Part shown: positions 15,679-23,836 of the stretch, in pieces
How the letters are laid out: each line of letters starts with the position of its first letter
Position numbering within the stretch: position 1 is the stretch's first letter
Assembly: GCF_018069705.1 (NCBI RefSeq)
Contig: NZ_CP072943.1
Location: 1,167,260-1,231,259, forward strand
Source: Aminithiophilus ramosus
GTDB taxonomy: Bacteria; Synergistota; Synergistia; Synergistales; Aminithiophilaceae
Direction of reading: 5' to 3'
Length of the DNA: 64,000 nucleotides
Made by a program: the position numbers and the translations under genes
The notes under the pieces: model-generated
Database searches by the model: none
Seen by the model: the letters and a program-made list of their open reading frames with translations, nothing else
What the model was told of the DNA's origin: nothing

Positions 15679-16442
15679 CGACTCCAGCTCGACCTGGCGA
15701 CCGAAAAAACCTCCCCCCTCCGGAGGCAGATCCCTCCCCCCCCGTCACAGCCCCCTTCTCGGAGGAGGAGATACCCGTAGAGGGCGATCGTCTCCTCCGA
15801 GGGCCCCAGATCCAGCTCCGAGGCCAGCCGTTCCGTCAGAAGGCGGTAGGTGCGGATCATCTCGCATCTCCGCCCCGTTCGGGAATAGGCCTCCATCAGA
15901 AGACAGCCCGCCTCCTCGTCGACATCGGAGGCGAAGAGGGACTCCAGGCAGGAAAGGGCCCGATCGGGAGTCCCCCTGTCGAGGCAGAGTCGGCCGTAGT
16001 CTCTCATGGCCCTGCGGCGGCGGAGCTCGAAAAGAGAACGGCTCTGGCGGAGCCACTCCTCGAAGGGAGGACAGGCCGGGAGGGAAAAGCCCTCCATGAA
16101 AGGACGGAGGGAAGAGACCGTCGGAGAGGAGGAGGGGAAGACATCGAGGGCCGAAAGATCGAGACAAAACCCCTCGTCGCCGGCGACGACCCTCTGCCCT
16201 CTGTTCCGAATCAACCCCTGAGGCAGGACCTTGCGCAGCTCGTAGAGGGCGTTGCGCAGGTTCCGCGAGGCCGCTTCCCCCTCCTTGTCGCTCCAGAGAA
16301 GGTCCATCAAGGTCTCTCTCGAGGCCTGACGCTCCACGAAGAGATAGCAGGCCAGTCCCTCGACCTTGCGGAAGGGGAAGACCAGATCGACGCCATCGAG
16401 GGAAAAGCGGGGCGGACCGAGAAGCTGAACGTTCAACGTCAT
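15675..16442 (-). CDS. BTAD/winged-helix DNA-binding regulator (N-terminal part of a split SARP-like regulator)
   Basis: A 255-residue protein: an N-terminal OmpR-like winged helix (LNVQLLGPPRF...VFPFRKVEGLACYL) and then the helical bacterial transcriptional activator domain (ETLMDLLW...LRNALYELRKVL). The ATG at 16442 is chosen because GGAGGA lies nine bases upstream. Its last 30 or so residues are Gly/Arg/Ser-rich and unlike the family. They follow a run of eight G on the coding strand, after which the adjacent frame carries the conserved start of a STAND ATPase domain. The two genes together are one base short of a single 1,007-codon frame. It may be a real coupled pair, a phase-variable gene, or a sequencing slip. 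Confidence 0.82.
   Translation of the reverse strand: MTLNVQLLGPPRFSLDGVDLVFPFRKVEGLACYLFVERQASRETLMDLLWSDKEGEAASRNLRNALYELRKVLPQGLIRNRGQRVVAGDEGFCLDLSALDVFPSSSPTVSSLRPFMEGFSLPACPPFEEWLRQSRSLFELRRRRAMRDYGRLCLDRGTPDRALSCLESLFASDVDEEAGCLLMEAYSRTGRRCEMIRTYRLLTERLASELDLGPSEETIALYGYLLLREGGCDGGGGICLRRGEVFSVARSSWSR
15736..15743. repeat. C8/G8 homopolymer at the frame break of the SARP-like regulator
   Basis: Eight consecutive C on the plus strand (G on the coding strand). Nine would join the BTAD and ATPase frames in one protein with an intact FFGRQVELE element. Such tracts are typical slippage points in replication and in sequencing. Confidence 0.7.
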
Positions 16443-16500
16443 GGGCCATCGTCCTCCGTGGACATTATAGGCCAAAGGGGAGAGGGCGAGGAATTTCCCG

Positions 16501-16529
16501 TTGACAGTGTCCTGTCTTTTCGGTATCGT
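16501..16529 (+). promoter_or_regulatory. Sigma-70-type promoter of the IclR gene
   Basis: TTGACA (16501-16506), a 17-base spacer and TATCGT (16524-16529) make a near-consensus promoter. The predicted transcription start is about 16536, some 45 bases before the IclR ATG. Confidence 0.75.
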
Positions 16530-16548
16530 TCTGCATGAGAGCATTTAC

Positions 16549-16563
16549 GGGACAACTTGTCCC
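16549..16563. promoter_or_regulatory. Perfect 15-bp palindrome, probable autoregulatory operator
   Basis: GGGACAACTTGTCCC is an exact inverted repeat with a single central base. It lies about 13-28 bases downstream of the predicted start of transcription and before the IclR ribosome binding site. IclR proteins bind palindromes of this size and often repress themselves, so this is the likely operator (inference). Confidence 0.65.
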
Positions 16564-16579
16564 ATTTTTGGAGGAAGCG

Positions 16580-17308
16580 ATGGCCGAAAAACTCGACGCC
16601 GTGGGGCGGATCGTCAAAATCATGGAACTGCTCTGTTCGGCCGAGGAGACGATGACCCTCCGCGAGATCGAATCGCGCATCGCCGTCCCCCGCAGCACCC
16701 TCCACCGCCTTCTTGCCTCCCTCGAGGAGCGGGAATGGGTCCACCGAGAGGAGGGAACGGAGCAGTTCCGGCCCTCCGTCGGCTTTTTTCTCCTCAACAG
16801 CCGCAGCCTCTTCTACGACGAGCTGATCCGCATCGCCTCTCCCGAGATGGAACGTCTCGTGGCCGAGACGGACAAGACGGCCATTCTCTCCGTCCTGGAA
16901 GGCCTCGAAGGGCGGTGCATCCACGCCGTCGATCCCGCGATGGCCCTCAAGTTCGTCGCCCACAGGGGGATGGCCGTCCCCGTCTATGCCGGGGCCACAG
17001 GGAAGGTCCTCCTGGCCTTCGCCTCCCCCGCCCTTCGGAAGCGGATCTTCGAGGGAGGCCTCCCCGAGGGACTGGACGTCGAGAACCTCCAGGAGGCCCT
17101 CGAATCGATCCGGCGCCGGGGCTACGCCTACAGCCGCGAGGAATGGATGGCCCATGCGGGCGACATCAGCGTCCCCCTTTTCGACAGGCGAGGTCTTTTC
17201 GTCGCCCAGCTCGGTCTGGCGGGTCTGGCCTCCAGCTTCGACGGCGAAGAGGAAAAGATCGTCGCCTCCCTGAGGGAGGCGACGGCGAAGATCACCGTCC
17301 GCCTCTGA
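16580..17308 (+). CDS. IclR-family transcriptional regulator
   Basis: A 242-residue regulator: an N-terminal winged helix-turn-helix (TLREIESRIAVPRSTLHRLLASLEE, residues about 26-50 in segments) and a C-terminal effector-binding domain with VPVYAGATGKVLLAF. The start at 16580 is preferred to the longer frame from 16535 because GGAGGAAG sits just upstream of it. The longer version would also translate the palindromic operator. It is co-directional with urocanate hydratase, which starts 128 bases later, so control of histidine or urocanate use is likely. The effector may be urocanate or an analogue (inference). Confidence 0.9.
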   Translation: MAEKLDAVGRIVKIMELLCSAEETMTLREIESRIAVPRSTLHRLLASLEEREWVHREEGTEQFRPSVGFFLLNSRSLFYDELIRIASPEMERLVAETDKTAILSVLEGLEGRCIHAVDPAMALKFVAHRGMAVPVYAGATGKVLLAFASPALRKRIFEGGLPEGLDVENLQEALESIRRRGYAYSREEWMAHAGDISVPLFDRRGLFVAQLGLAGLASSFDGEEEKIVASLREATAKITVRL

Positions 17309-17436
17309 GGCGATCCGTCCCGGAAGAGAACGGTTTGACGAAGATGGGGGCCCTCCGGGGCCCGTGGCCCGGAGCGAGACACAACTCCGGATCTGGCGGG
17401 AACGTCCGTTCCCGACGAAAACAGGAGGGATCTTCA

Positions 17437-19467
17437 ATGGAAAGCAACGCCACCATCGGTGCAGCCATGACGATCAAACTCGATGCGACCCTGCCCGAGC
17501 ATCCCCACTTCGCTTCAGGCATACGGCGCGCCCCCGACAGGGGCTGGACGCTGAGCCGCAAGGAGACGGAGCTGGCCCTGAAGAACGCCCTCCGCTATGT
17601 CCCCGAGGAACACCACGCCCTTCTGGCTCCGGAGTTCATGGAAGAGCTGCGTACCATGGGCCGGATCTACGCCTACCGCTTTCGTCCCGAGGGACGGATC
17701 TGGGGCCGGCCCATCGATGAGTACAAGGGCAAGTGTCTCGCCGGCAAGGCCTTCCAGGTCATGATCGACAACAACCTCGATTTCGACGTGGCACTCTACC
17801 CCTACGAGCTGGTGACCTACGGCGAGACGGGACAGGTCTGCCAGAACTGGCTCCAGTACCGGCTCCTCAAGAAATACCTCGAGGAACTGACCGACGACAC
17901 GACTCTCGTCGTCGAAAGCGGCCATCCTCTGGGGCTCTTTAAGTCTCGGCCCGAGGCCCCCCGAGTGATCGTCACCAACGGGCTTCTCGTCGGCATCTTC
18001 GACAACCAGACCGAATGGCACCGGGCCATGCAGCTCGGCGTGACCAACTACGGCCAGATGACGGCCGGCGGCTGGATGTACATCGGCCCCCAGGGCATCG
18101 TCCACGGCACCTTCAACACCCTTCTCAACGCCGCGCGCCAGCGCCTCGGCATCGGTCCCAAGGAGAACCTCGCCGGAATCCTCTTCATCTCCTCCGGCCT
18201 GGGCGGCATGAGCGGCGCCCAGCCCAAGGCCATCGAGATCGCCGGCGGCGTCGGCATCGTCGCCGAGGTGGACGCCTCGCGGATCGAGACGAGGCGCAGC
18301 CAGGGCTGGGTCAGCGCCGTGGCCGAAACCTGCCAGGAGGCCTTCGCCTTGGCCAGGGAGGCCCAGGAGAAGAAGCAGGCCCTCTCCATCGCCTATCACG
18401 GCAACATCGTCGATCTGCTCCAGTACGCCGTGGACAAGGGCATCGAGATTCCCCTTCTCTCGGACCAGACCTCCTGCCATGCCCCCTATGACGGCGGCTA
18501 CTGCCCCGTGGGCCTCTCCTTCGAGGAGCGCACCGCCATGCTCCACGACAATCCGGACGAATACCGCCGCCGCGTCGACGAGACGCTGAGAAGGCACTAC
18601 GAATTGATCAAGACCCTTGTCGAGCGGGGAACCTACTTCTTCGACTACGGCAACTCCTTCATGCGGGCCGTCTACGACGCCGGCGTCAAGGAGATCTGCA
18701 AGAACGGCGAGAACACCTACGACGGGTTCATCTGGCCCTCCTACGTCGAGGACATCATGGGTCCCGTCCTCTTCGACTACGGCTACGGGCCCTTCCGCTG
18801 GTGCTGCCTGAGCGGCAAGCCCGAGGACCTGCGCAGGACCGACAGGGCCGCCATGGAGTGCATCGACCCCAACCGGCGAAGCCAGGACTACGACAACTGG
18901 ATCTGGATCCGCGATGCCGAGAAGAACCGTCTCGTCGTGGGCACCCAGTGCCGCATCCTCTATCAGGATGCCGAGGGGCGGACCAGGATCGCCCTCAAGT
19001 TCAACGACATGGTCCGCAAGGGCGAGATCGGCCCCGTCATGCTCGGCCGCGACCACCACGACGTCTCCGGCACCGATTCGCCCTACCGGGAGACGTCCAA
19101 CATCAAGGACGGCAGCAACATCTGCGCCGACATGGCCACTCAGTGCTTCGCCGGCAACGCCGCCCGAGGCATGACGCTCTGCTCCCTCCACAACGGCGGA
19201 GGCGTCGGCATCGGCAAGGTCATCAACGGCGGCTTCGGCATGGTCCTCGACGGATCGGAGCGGACCGACGAGATCATCCGGTCCGCCATGATGTGGGACG
19301 TTCTGGGCGGCGTCGCCCGCCGCGCCTGGGGCCGCTGCGACCACGCCGTCGAGGTGGGCGCCGAGGTGAACGCCAAGTACCCCGGCAGCTACCACATCAC
19401 CCTCCCCTACGTCCCCGCCGAGGAACTCGTCGCCAAGGCCGTGGACAGAGCCTGGGAGAAACGATAG
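17437..19467 (+). CDS. hutU: Urocanate hydratase, long (eukaryote-like) form
   Basis: A 676-residue urocanase that adds water to urocanate using tightly bound NAD+ as electrophile. The NAD-loop motif GLGGMSGAQPKA and the active-site region YGYGPFRWCCLSG are clear. Most bacterial HutU proteins are about 555 residues with GLGGMGGAQ and a Cys in F-C-x-G-x-G-P-F-R-W. This one has the length and the GMSGAQ/WxCxSG variants of the animal-type enzyme, and Asp replaces that Cys. AGGAGGG precedes the ATG. No canonical hutH or hutI is in the window. Thiourocanate, the product of the candidate ergothionase at 4.1 kb, is a possible alternative substrate, since thiourocanate hydratase belongs to this family. 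Formate-THF ligase downstream fits recovery of the formimino carbon. Confidence 0.93.
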   Translation: MESNATIGAAMTIKLDATLPEHPHFASGIRRAPDRGWTLSRKETELALKNALRYVPEEHHALLAPEFMEELRTMGRIYAYRFRPEGRIWGRPIDEYKGKCLAGKAFQVMIDNNLDFDVALYPYELVTYGETGQVCQNWLQYRLLKKYLEELTDDTTLVVESGHPLGLFKSRPEAPRVIVTNGLLVGIFDNQTEWHRAMQLGVTNYGQMTAGGWMYIGPQGIVHGTFNTLLNAARQRLGIGPKENLAGILFISSGLGGMSGAQPKAIEIAGGVGIVAEVDASRIETRRSQGWVSAVAETCQEAFALAREAQEKKQALSIAYHGNIVDLLQYAVDKGIEIPLLSDQTSCHAPYDGGYCPVGLSFEERTAMLHDNPDEYRRRVDETLRRHYELIKTLVERGTYFFDYGNSFMRAVYDAGVKEICKNGENTYDGFIWPSYVEDIMGPVLFDYGYGPFRWCCLSGKPEDLRRTDRAAMECIDPNRRSQDYDNWIWIRDAEKNRLVVGTQCRILYQDAEGRTRIALKFNDMVRKGEIGPVMLGRDHHDVSGTDSPYRETSNIKDGSNICADMATQCFAGNAARGMTLCSLHNGGGVGIGKVINGGFGMVLDGSERTDEIIRSAMMWDVLGGVARRAWGRCDHAVEVGAEVNAKYPGSYHITLPYVPAEELVAKAVDRAWEKR

Positions 19468-19867
19468 ATCCTCTTTCCGGAGCCCGCCGGACCGGTCCCG
19501 ACGAGGGTTGATCCCCATCCTCACCGTCCGAAGGGAATTCCTTGTTCTTGAAGCCAGGCTTTGAGTCTGGCCGATCGGGCCGAATCAACCCTTTTCCGGA
19601 GACGTCCGGCAGACGCCCAGCCTCCCTTCCCGCAGGAAGATCATCGGCCTCTCATAGCCCCAGATCTCCTGCGGGAGGGAAGTCGGGCCTTTGCGACGGG
19701 AAGCCTTTGACGGGAGGCCGGAAAGACAGAGGGCCTTTCCGGCCTCCCGAGGCGAAAGAAGGACGCCCTTCCTATCTCGACGGCCCGCTTCTGTCTGTCC
19801 TCTTCATTCATCACCCCTTTTTCCCGGCGCAACGGCACACCTCATCTTTTTTTAAGGAGGATCCCCC
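19468..19867 (+). other. Hairpin-rich leader before the YjiH-family gene
   Basis: About 400 bases with no credible gene separate urocanate hydratase from the YjiH-like transporter. Two strong inverted repeats stand out. One has a 14-bp stem with one bulge (19628-19642 with 19663-19676). The other has a perfect 15-bp stem (19711-19725 with 19735-19749). TTTGCGACGGG and TTTGACGGG repeats occur at about 19690-19714. Only a short T run (about 19847-19853) lies downstream, beside the ribosome binding site. A regulatory RNA or protein-binding leader is plausible; no known riboswitch was recognised. Confidence 0.5.
19711..19749 (+). promoter_or_regulatory. Perfect 15-bp hairpin in the YjiH leader
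   Basis: CGGGAGGCCGGAAAG (19711-19725) pairs exactly with CTTTCCGGCCTCCCG (19735-19749) around a 9-base loop. No T tract follows, so it is not an ordinary intrinsic terminator. Confidence 0.6.
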
Positions 19868-21193
19868 TTGTCTTCGAACAAAGACACTTCCCCGACAGTC
19901 GGTTCCGGCGTGGCTCTGGCCCGTTTTCTGGGGCTGAGTCTCTTCGGTCTTTTCATGTTCTTCTTCCCCCTGACTCTCGGCGGGAACTCGACCATCCCCG
20001 TCGATCACATCATCACGGCCATCCGCAACAGCCTGCCCGGGGCATCGGCCCTTTACGCCATAGCCGTCATGGTCGCCGGAGCGGCGGCCCCCTTCCTCCG
20101 CAAGACCTGGAACCGGTCGACGACGGACCTCGTCTTCTCCTTCGCAAAAGTCGCCGGAGCCGTCATCGGTCCCATGATCTACTTCAAGATCGGTCCCGCC
20201 TGGCTCCTCGATCCCGGCGTCGGCCCCTTTCTCTTCTCCAAGCTGGCCATTCCCGTCGGGCTCGTCATCCCCATCGGATCTCTTTTCCTGGCCTTCCTCG
20301 TCGGCTTCGGCCTGCTGGAATTCACCGGAGTCCTCATGACGCCCGTCATGAGACCCGTCTTCAGGACGCCGGGCCGCTCGGCCATCGACGCCGTCGCCTC
20401 TTTCGTCGGCAGCTACTCGGTGGGCCTGATCATCACCAACAACGTCTACCGTCAGGGCAAGTATTCGGCCCGGGAAGCGGCCATCATCGCCACGGGATTC
20501 TCCACCGTTTCGGCCACCTTCATGCTCATCGTCGCCAAGACGCTGGGGCTCATGGAAGAGTGGGGCACCTTCTTCTGGGTCTCCATGGCCGTCACTTTCG
20601 CCGTCACGGCCGTGACGACGCGCCTCTGGCCCCTGGCCTCCATGGCCGACAGCTACTACACGGGCAGGGCTCCCGAGGAGGAGACGACTCAGGGCTCCCT
20701 TTTCGCCCGTGCCTGGAAAGAGGGGCTCGACACGGCGGCCGGCGCCCCCTCCGTGGCCTCCCTCATGGCATCCAACCTCAAGGAGGGGCTGAACATGGCC
20801 ATGGCCGTCATTCCCTCCATCACCTCCATCGGCCTCCTCGGGCTTCTGGCAGCCAACCACACGCCCATCTTCGACATCCTGGGCTACGCCTTCTACCCCT
20901 TCTTCAAGCTCTTCTCCATGCCCGAGGCCCTTCTGGCCGGCAAGGCGGCCGCCGTCTCCCTGGCCGAGATGTTCCTCCCGGCCATTCTCGTCGCCAAGGC
21001 CGATGCCCCCATGGTCCTGCGTTTCACCATGGCCGTCCTCTGCATCTCGGAAATTCTCTTTTTCTCGGCCATCATCCCCTGCATCGTCGGCACCGACATT
21101 CCCATCAAGATGGGCGACATCCTCGTCATCTGGTTCGAGCGCGTCGTCCTGACGATCCTCATCGCCTCGCCGATCGCCATGCTCCTCTATTGA
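19868..21193 (+). CDS. YjiH-family membrane protein with nucleoside-recognition GATE-like domain
   Basis: A 441-residue polytopic inner-membrane protein with roughly ten hydrophobic segments. It matches the YjiH family, which carries Gate/nucleoside-recognition domains; transport function is presumed but substrates are uncertain. Supporting segments include VGSYSVGLIITNNVYRQGKY in the central region and SVASLMASNLKEGLNMAMAV before the second half. Translation begins at TTG 19868, seven bases after a strong AAGGAGG; no better start exists in frame. Between urocanate hydratase and formate-THF ligase it is a good candidate for uptake of histidine or urocanate (inference from context only). Confidence 0.78.
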   Translation: MSSNKDTSPTVGSGVALARFLGLSLFGLFMFFFPLTLGGNSTIPVDHIITAIRNSLPGASALYAIAVMVAGAAAPFLRKTWNRSTTDLVFSFAKVAGAVIGPMIYFKIGPAWLLDPGVGPFLFSKLAIPVGLVIPIGSLFLAFLVGFGLLEFTGVLMTPVMRPVFRTPGRSAIDAVASFVGSYSVGLIITNNVYRQGKYSAREAAIIATGFSTVSATFMLIVAKTLGLMEEWGTFFWVSMAVTFAVTAVTTRLWPLASMADSYYTGRAPEEETTQGSLFARAWKEGLDTAAGAPSVASLMASNLKEGLNMAMAVIPSITSIGLLGLLAANHTPIFDILGYAFYPFFKLFSMPEALLAGKAAAVSLAEMFLPAILVAKADAPMVLRFTMAVLCISEILFFSAIIPCIVGTDIPIKMGDILVIWFERVVLTILIASPIAMLLY

Positions 21194-21209
21194 GTGGCAA
21201 ACTTTTTTG

Positions 21210-21232
21210 TCGTTTTATGCTAATATGTCCGG
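21210..21232 (+). promoter_or_regulatory. Extended -10 promoter for formate-THF ligase
   Basis: TGCTAATAT with TAATAT at 21221-21226 is an extended -10 element in an unusually AT-rich pocket just after the YjiH stop. No good -35 box is present at 17 bp. The predicted start is near 21233, about 36 bases before the ATG. Confidence 0.6.
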
Positions 21233-21268
21233 TGTATCGCCAACTCCAACATGCCTAGGAGGTTTAAT

Positions 21269-22945
21269 ATGAGCCAGCACCTCTCCGACATCGACATCGC
21301 CCAGCAGTGCGTCATGGAGCCCATCGATGCCATCGCAGCCAAACTCGGAATCGGCGACGACGATCTTGAACACTACGGCAAGTACAAGGCCAAGGTCTCT
21401 TTCGACCTCTGGGAGAGGATCAGGGGCAACGACGACGGCAAGCTGATCCTTGTCACGGCCATCACGCCGACGCCGGCCGGAGAGGGGAAGACGACGACCT
21501 CCGTAGGCCTGGCCCAGGGATTGGCCCGGCTGGGCAAGAAGACCACCCTGGCCCTGAGGGAGCCCTCACTGGGCCCCGTCTTCGGCGTCAAGGGCGGAGC
21601 CGCCGGAGGCGGCTACAGCCAGGTCGTCCCCATGGAGGACATCAACATCCACTTCACCGGCGACATCCACGCCATCACGGCGGCCCACAACCTGCTGGCC
21701 GCCATGGTCGACAACTCTCTCCAGCAGGGCAACGAGCTCAACATCGACCCCCGCCGCGTCGTCCTGCGCCGCGTCATGGACATGAACGACCGGGCCCTCC
21801 GCAACATCGTCATCGGCCTGGGAGGCAAGGCCCAGGGCGTGCCCCGGGAGAACGGCTTCGACATCACCGTCGCCTCCGAGGTCATGGCCATCCTCTGTCT
21901 CGCCTCGGGCATCTCCGATCTGAAGGAACGCCTGGCCCGGATCATCGTCGCCTACACCTACGACGACAGGCCCGTCACGGCCGGCGATCTGGGCGCTCCG
22001 GGGGCCATGGCCATGCTCCTCAAGGACGCCCTCAAGCCCAACCTCGTCCAGACCCTCGAGGGCGTTCCGGCCTTCATTCACGGCGGCCCCTTCGCCAACA
22101 TCGCCCACGGCTGCAACAGCGTCATGGCCACCAAGTACGGCCTCAAGCTGGCCGACTATTTCGTCACCGAGGCGGGCTTCGCCGCCGACCTGGGCGCCGA
22201 GAAGTTCCTCGACATCAAGTGTCGCCTGGCCGGCCTCAAGCCCGACGCCGTCGTCATCGTCGCCACCGTACGGGCCCTGAAGATGCACGGAGGCATGGCC
22301 AAGGAGAGGCTCGGCGAGCTCGACATGGAGGCCCTGGCCGCGGGCATCCCCAACCTGGAGAAGCACATCGAAAACATCAAGGGCTTCGGCCTTCCCGTCG
22401 TCGTCGCCGTCAACGCCTTCCCCACGGACCGTCCCGAGGAGCTGGCCCTCGTCGAGGAGAAGTGCCGTGCCCTTGGCGCTCCCGTGGCCCTCTCCGAAGT
22501 CTGGGCCAAGGGCGGCGAGGGAGGGCTCGATCTGGCCCGGAAGGTCATCGCCGCCTGCGACGAGCCCAAGGCCTTCCACTTCCTCTACGACGCCGACCTT
22601 CCCCCCAAGGAGAAGATGAGGGCCATCGCCACCAAGATCTACGGCGCCGACGACATCGCCTTCACCGACCAGGCCGAGAAGGACCTCAAGACCGTCAGCG
22701 CCCTGGGACTGGACGGGCTTCTGGTCTGCATGGCCAAGACCCAGGCCTCTCTCTCCGATGACCCTGCCAAGAAGGGACGGCCCCGGAACTTCACCGTCAC
22801 CGTCCGCGAGGTCCGCATCGCCGCCGGGGCGGGGTTCCTCGTGGCCGTCACGGGAAGCATCATGACCATGCCGGGCCTGCCCAAAAGACCGGCGGCCCTG
22901 GCCATCGACGTCGACGAGAAAGGCCGCGTTTCGGGGCTCTTCTAG
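21269..22945 (+). CDS. fhs: Formate--tetrahydrofolate ligase
   Basis: A 558-residue enzyme that makes 10-formyl-THF from formate, THF and ATP, or runs backwards to make ATP. The P-loop [18 protein letters not shown] and the conserved [20 protein letters not shown] segments are intact, as is the C-terminal [15 protein letters not shown]. The ATG at 21269 follows AGGAGGT by five bases; a slightly longer frame from 21251 has no ribosome binding site. In histidine-fermenting anaerobes the formimino carbon of histidine ends as formyl-THF. Running this enzyme in reverse recovers ATP, which fits its place after urocanate hydratase (inference). Confidence 0.97.
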   Translation: MSQHLSDIDIAQQCVMEPIDAIAAKLGIGDDDLEHYGKYKAKVSFDLWERIRGNDDGKLILVTAITPTPAGEGKTTTSVGLAQGLARLGKKTTLALREPSLGPVFGVKGGAAGGGYSQVVPMEDINIHFTGDIHAITAAHNLLAAMVDNSLQQGNELNIDPRRVVLRRVMDMNDRALRNIVIGLGGKAQGVPRENGFDITVASEVMAILCLASGISDLKERLARIIVAYTYDDRPVTAGDLGAPGAMAMLLKDALKPNLVQTLEGVPAFIHGGPFANIAHGCNSVMATKYGLKLADYFVTEAGFAADLGAEKFLDIKCRLAGLKPDAVVIVATVRALKMHGGMAKERLGELDMEALAAGIPNLEKHIENIKGFGLPVVVAVNAFPTDRPEELALVEEKCRALGAPVALSEVWAKGGEGGLDLARKVIAACDEPKAFHFLYDADLPPKEKMRAIATKIYGADDIAFTDQAEKDLKTVSALGLDGLLVCMAKTQASLSDDPAKKGRPRNFTVTVREVRIAAGAGFLVAVTGSIMTMPGLPKRPAALAIDVDEKGRVSGLF

Positions 22946-22970
22946 AACCACCGGGCCGGAAAGGGGCCCA

Positions 22971-23028
22971 GACGCAAAAAAAAGGGGGGGCGGACTGGGT
23001 CCGCCTTCCCCTTTTTTGCGTCTTTTTT
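22971..23028. terminator. Bidirectional intrinsic terminator
   Basis: A long hairpin with A-rich and T-rich flanks: GACGCAAAAAAAAGGGG... pairs with ...CCCCTTTTTTGCGTC around a GGCGGACTGGGTCCGCC top. T runs follow on both strands. It lies between the converging formate-THF ligase gene and the 20-kb leftward RiPP operon, ending both. Confidence 0.92.
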
Positions 23029-23035
23029 CCTCATT

Positions 23036-23836
23036 TCACAGGGAGACCGCGAAAGCCGCGATCATCCGGGCCATGGCAGGGCTCTCCGTCACGGCCAGGG
23101 CATGGCCGCCGTCGGGCAGGATCTCGAAGCGGCTTTCCCTCAGGTGCCGATGAAGGGACCGGACCTCTTCGGGGCGGACCATCCGGTCCTCCCCTCCGGC
23201 GACGAGCAGGGCCGGAACGGCGATTTCGCCGAGACGGTCGTCCCTGTCGAAGTCGAGACAGGCCCGGGACTGAGCCAGAAAACCCTCGTCGCTCTGGCCG
23301 AAGACATCCCGGTGGGCGAGGAAGAAGGCGATCATGGCCTCCAGCCGGGCGGGATCGGCGAAAAGAGCCGGAGGAAGGGTAGCCCCAAGCTGAATCCGCA
23401 GGAGGCTCTCCGGCGAGACGCCCTCCCGGCGCAGACGCCGCCAGGTCTCGATCTGAAAACGTCCCTGCCCCTCCAGGCGCGAGGCGGTGCCGAAAAGGAC
23501 CATCCCCTCGACGGAGGAAAGGCGACGAAGGGCCATTTCGAGGGCCGCGAAGCCTCCCATGGAGGTGGCGACGAGGAGGGGCCTTTCGACGGAGAGGGCC
23601 TCCAGAAGGGCCTCTGCCGTTCGGGCCATGTCCGCCACGGAGAAAGGCTGGCCGGGATCGTCGCTTCCGCCCGAACCGGGCGGATCGAAGCGGATGGCCC
23701 TGTAGGTCGGGCCCAGGGCGGAGACGATGCCCTGCCAGCCCGCAAGGGGCATGCCGAGACCGCTGAGAAAGAGAAGGGACCGTCCCTCGCCCTCGACGGC
23801 ATAGTGAATCTGTCTGCCCTCGAAATTCAGATACAG
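23036..23836 (-). CDS. Alpha/beta hydrolase at the distal end of the RiPP operon
   Basis: An alpha/beta hydrolase with nucleophile elbow ATSMGG, acid-bearing GGEDRMV and a C-terminal DGGHAL, so Ser, Asp and His are all present. The first ATG is at 23752 (238 residues), but that loses the conserved first strands. The frame is open upstream and encodes YLNFEGRQIHYAVEGEG and LLFLSGLGM, typical for the family. The only start near an excellent GGAGGTGAT site is a CTG at 23836, giving 266 residues; it overlaps the ThiF-like stop. A role in the RiPP pathway (leader removal, ester or amide hydrolysis, immunity) is inferred only from co-transcription. Confidence 0.78.
   Translation of the reverse strand: MYLNFEGRQIHYAVEGEGRSLLFLSGLGMPLAGWQGIVSALGPTYRAIRFDPPGSGGSDDPGQPFSVADMARTAEALLEALSVERPLLVATSMGGFAALEMALRRLSSVEGMVLFGTASRLEGQGRFQIETWRRLRREGVSPESLLRIQLGATLPPALFADPARLEAMIAFFLAHRDVFGQSDEGFLAQSRACLDFDRDDRLGEIAVPALLVAGGEDRMVRPEEVRSLHRHLRESRFEILPDGGHALAVTESPAMARMIAAFAVSL

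Noticed and set aside
12589-15780. A 1,063-codon plus-strand open frame opposite PhzF and the STAND ATPase
   Set aside because: Antisense shadow; no motif and no ribosome binding site.
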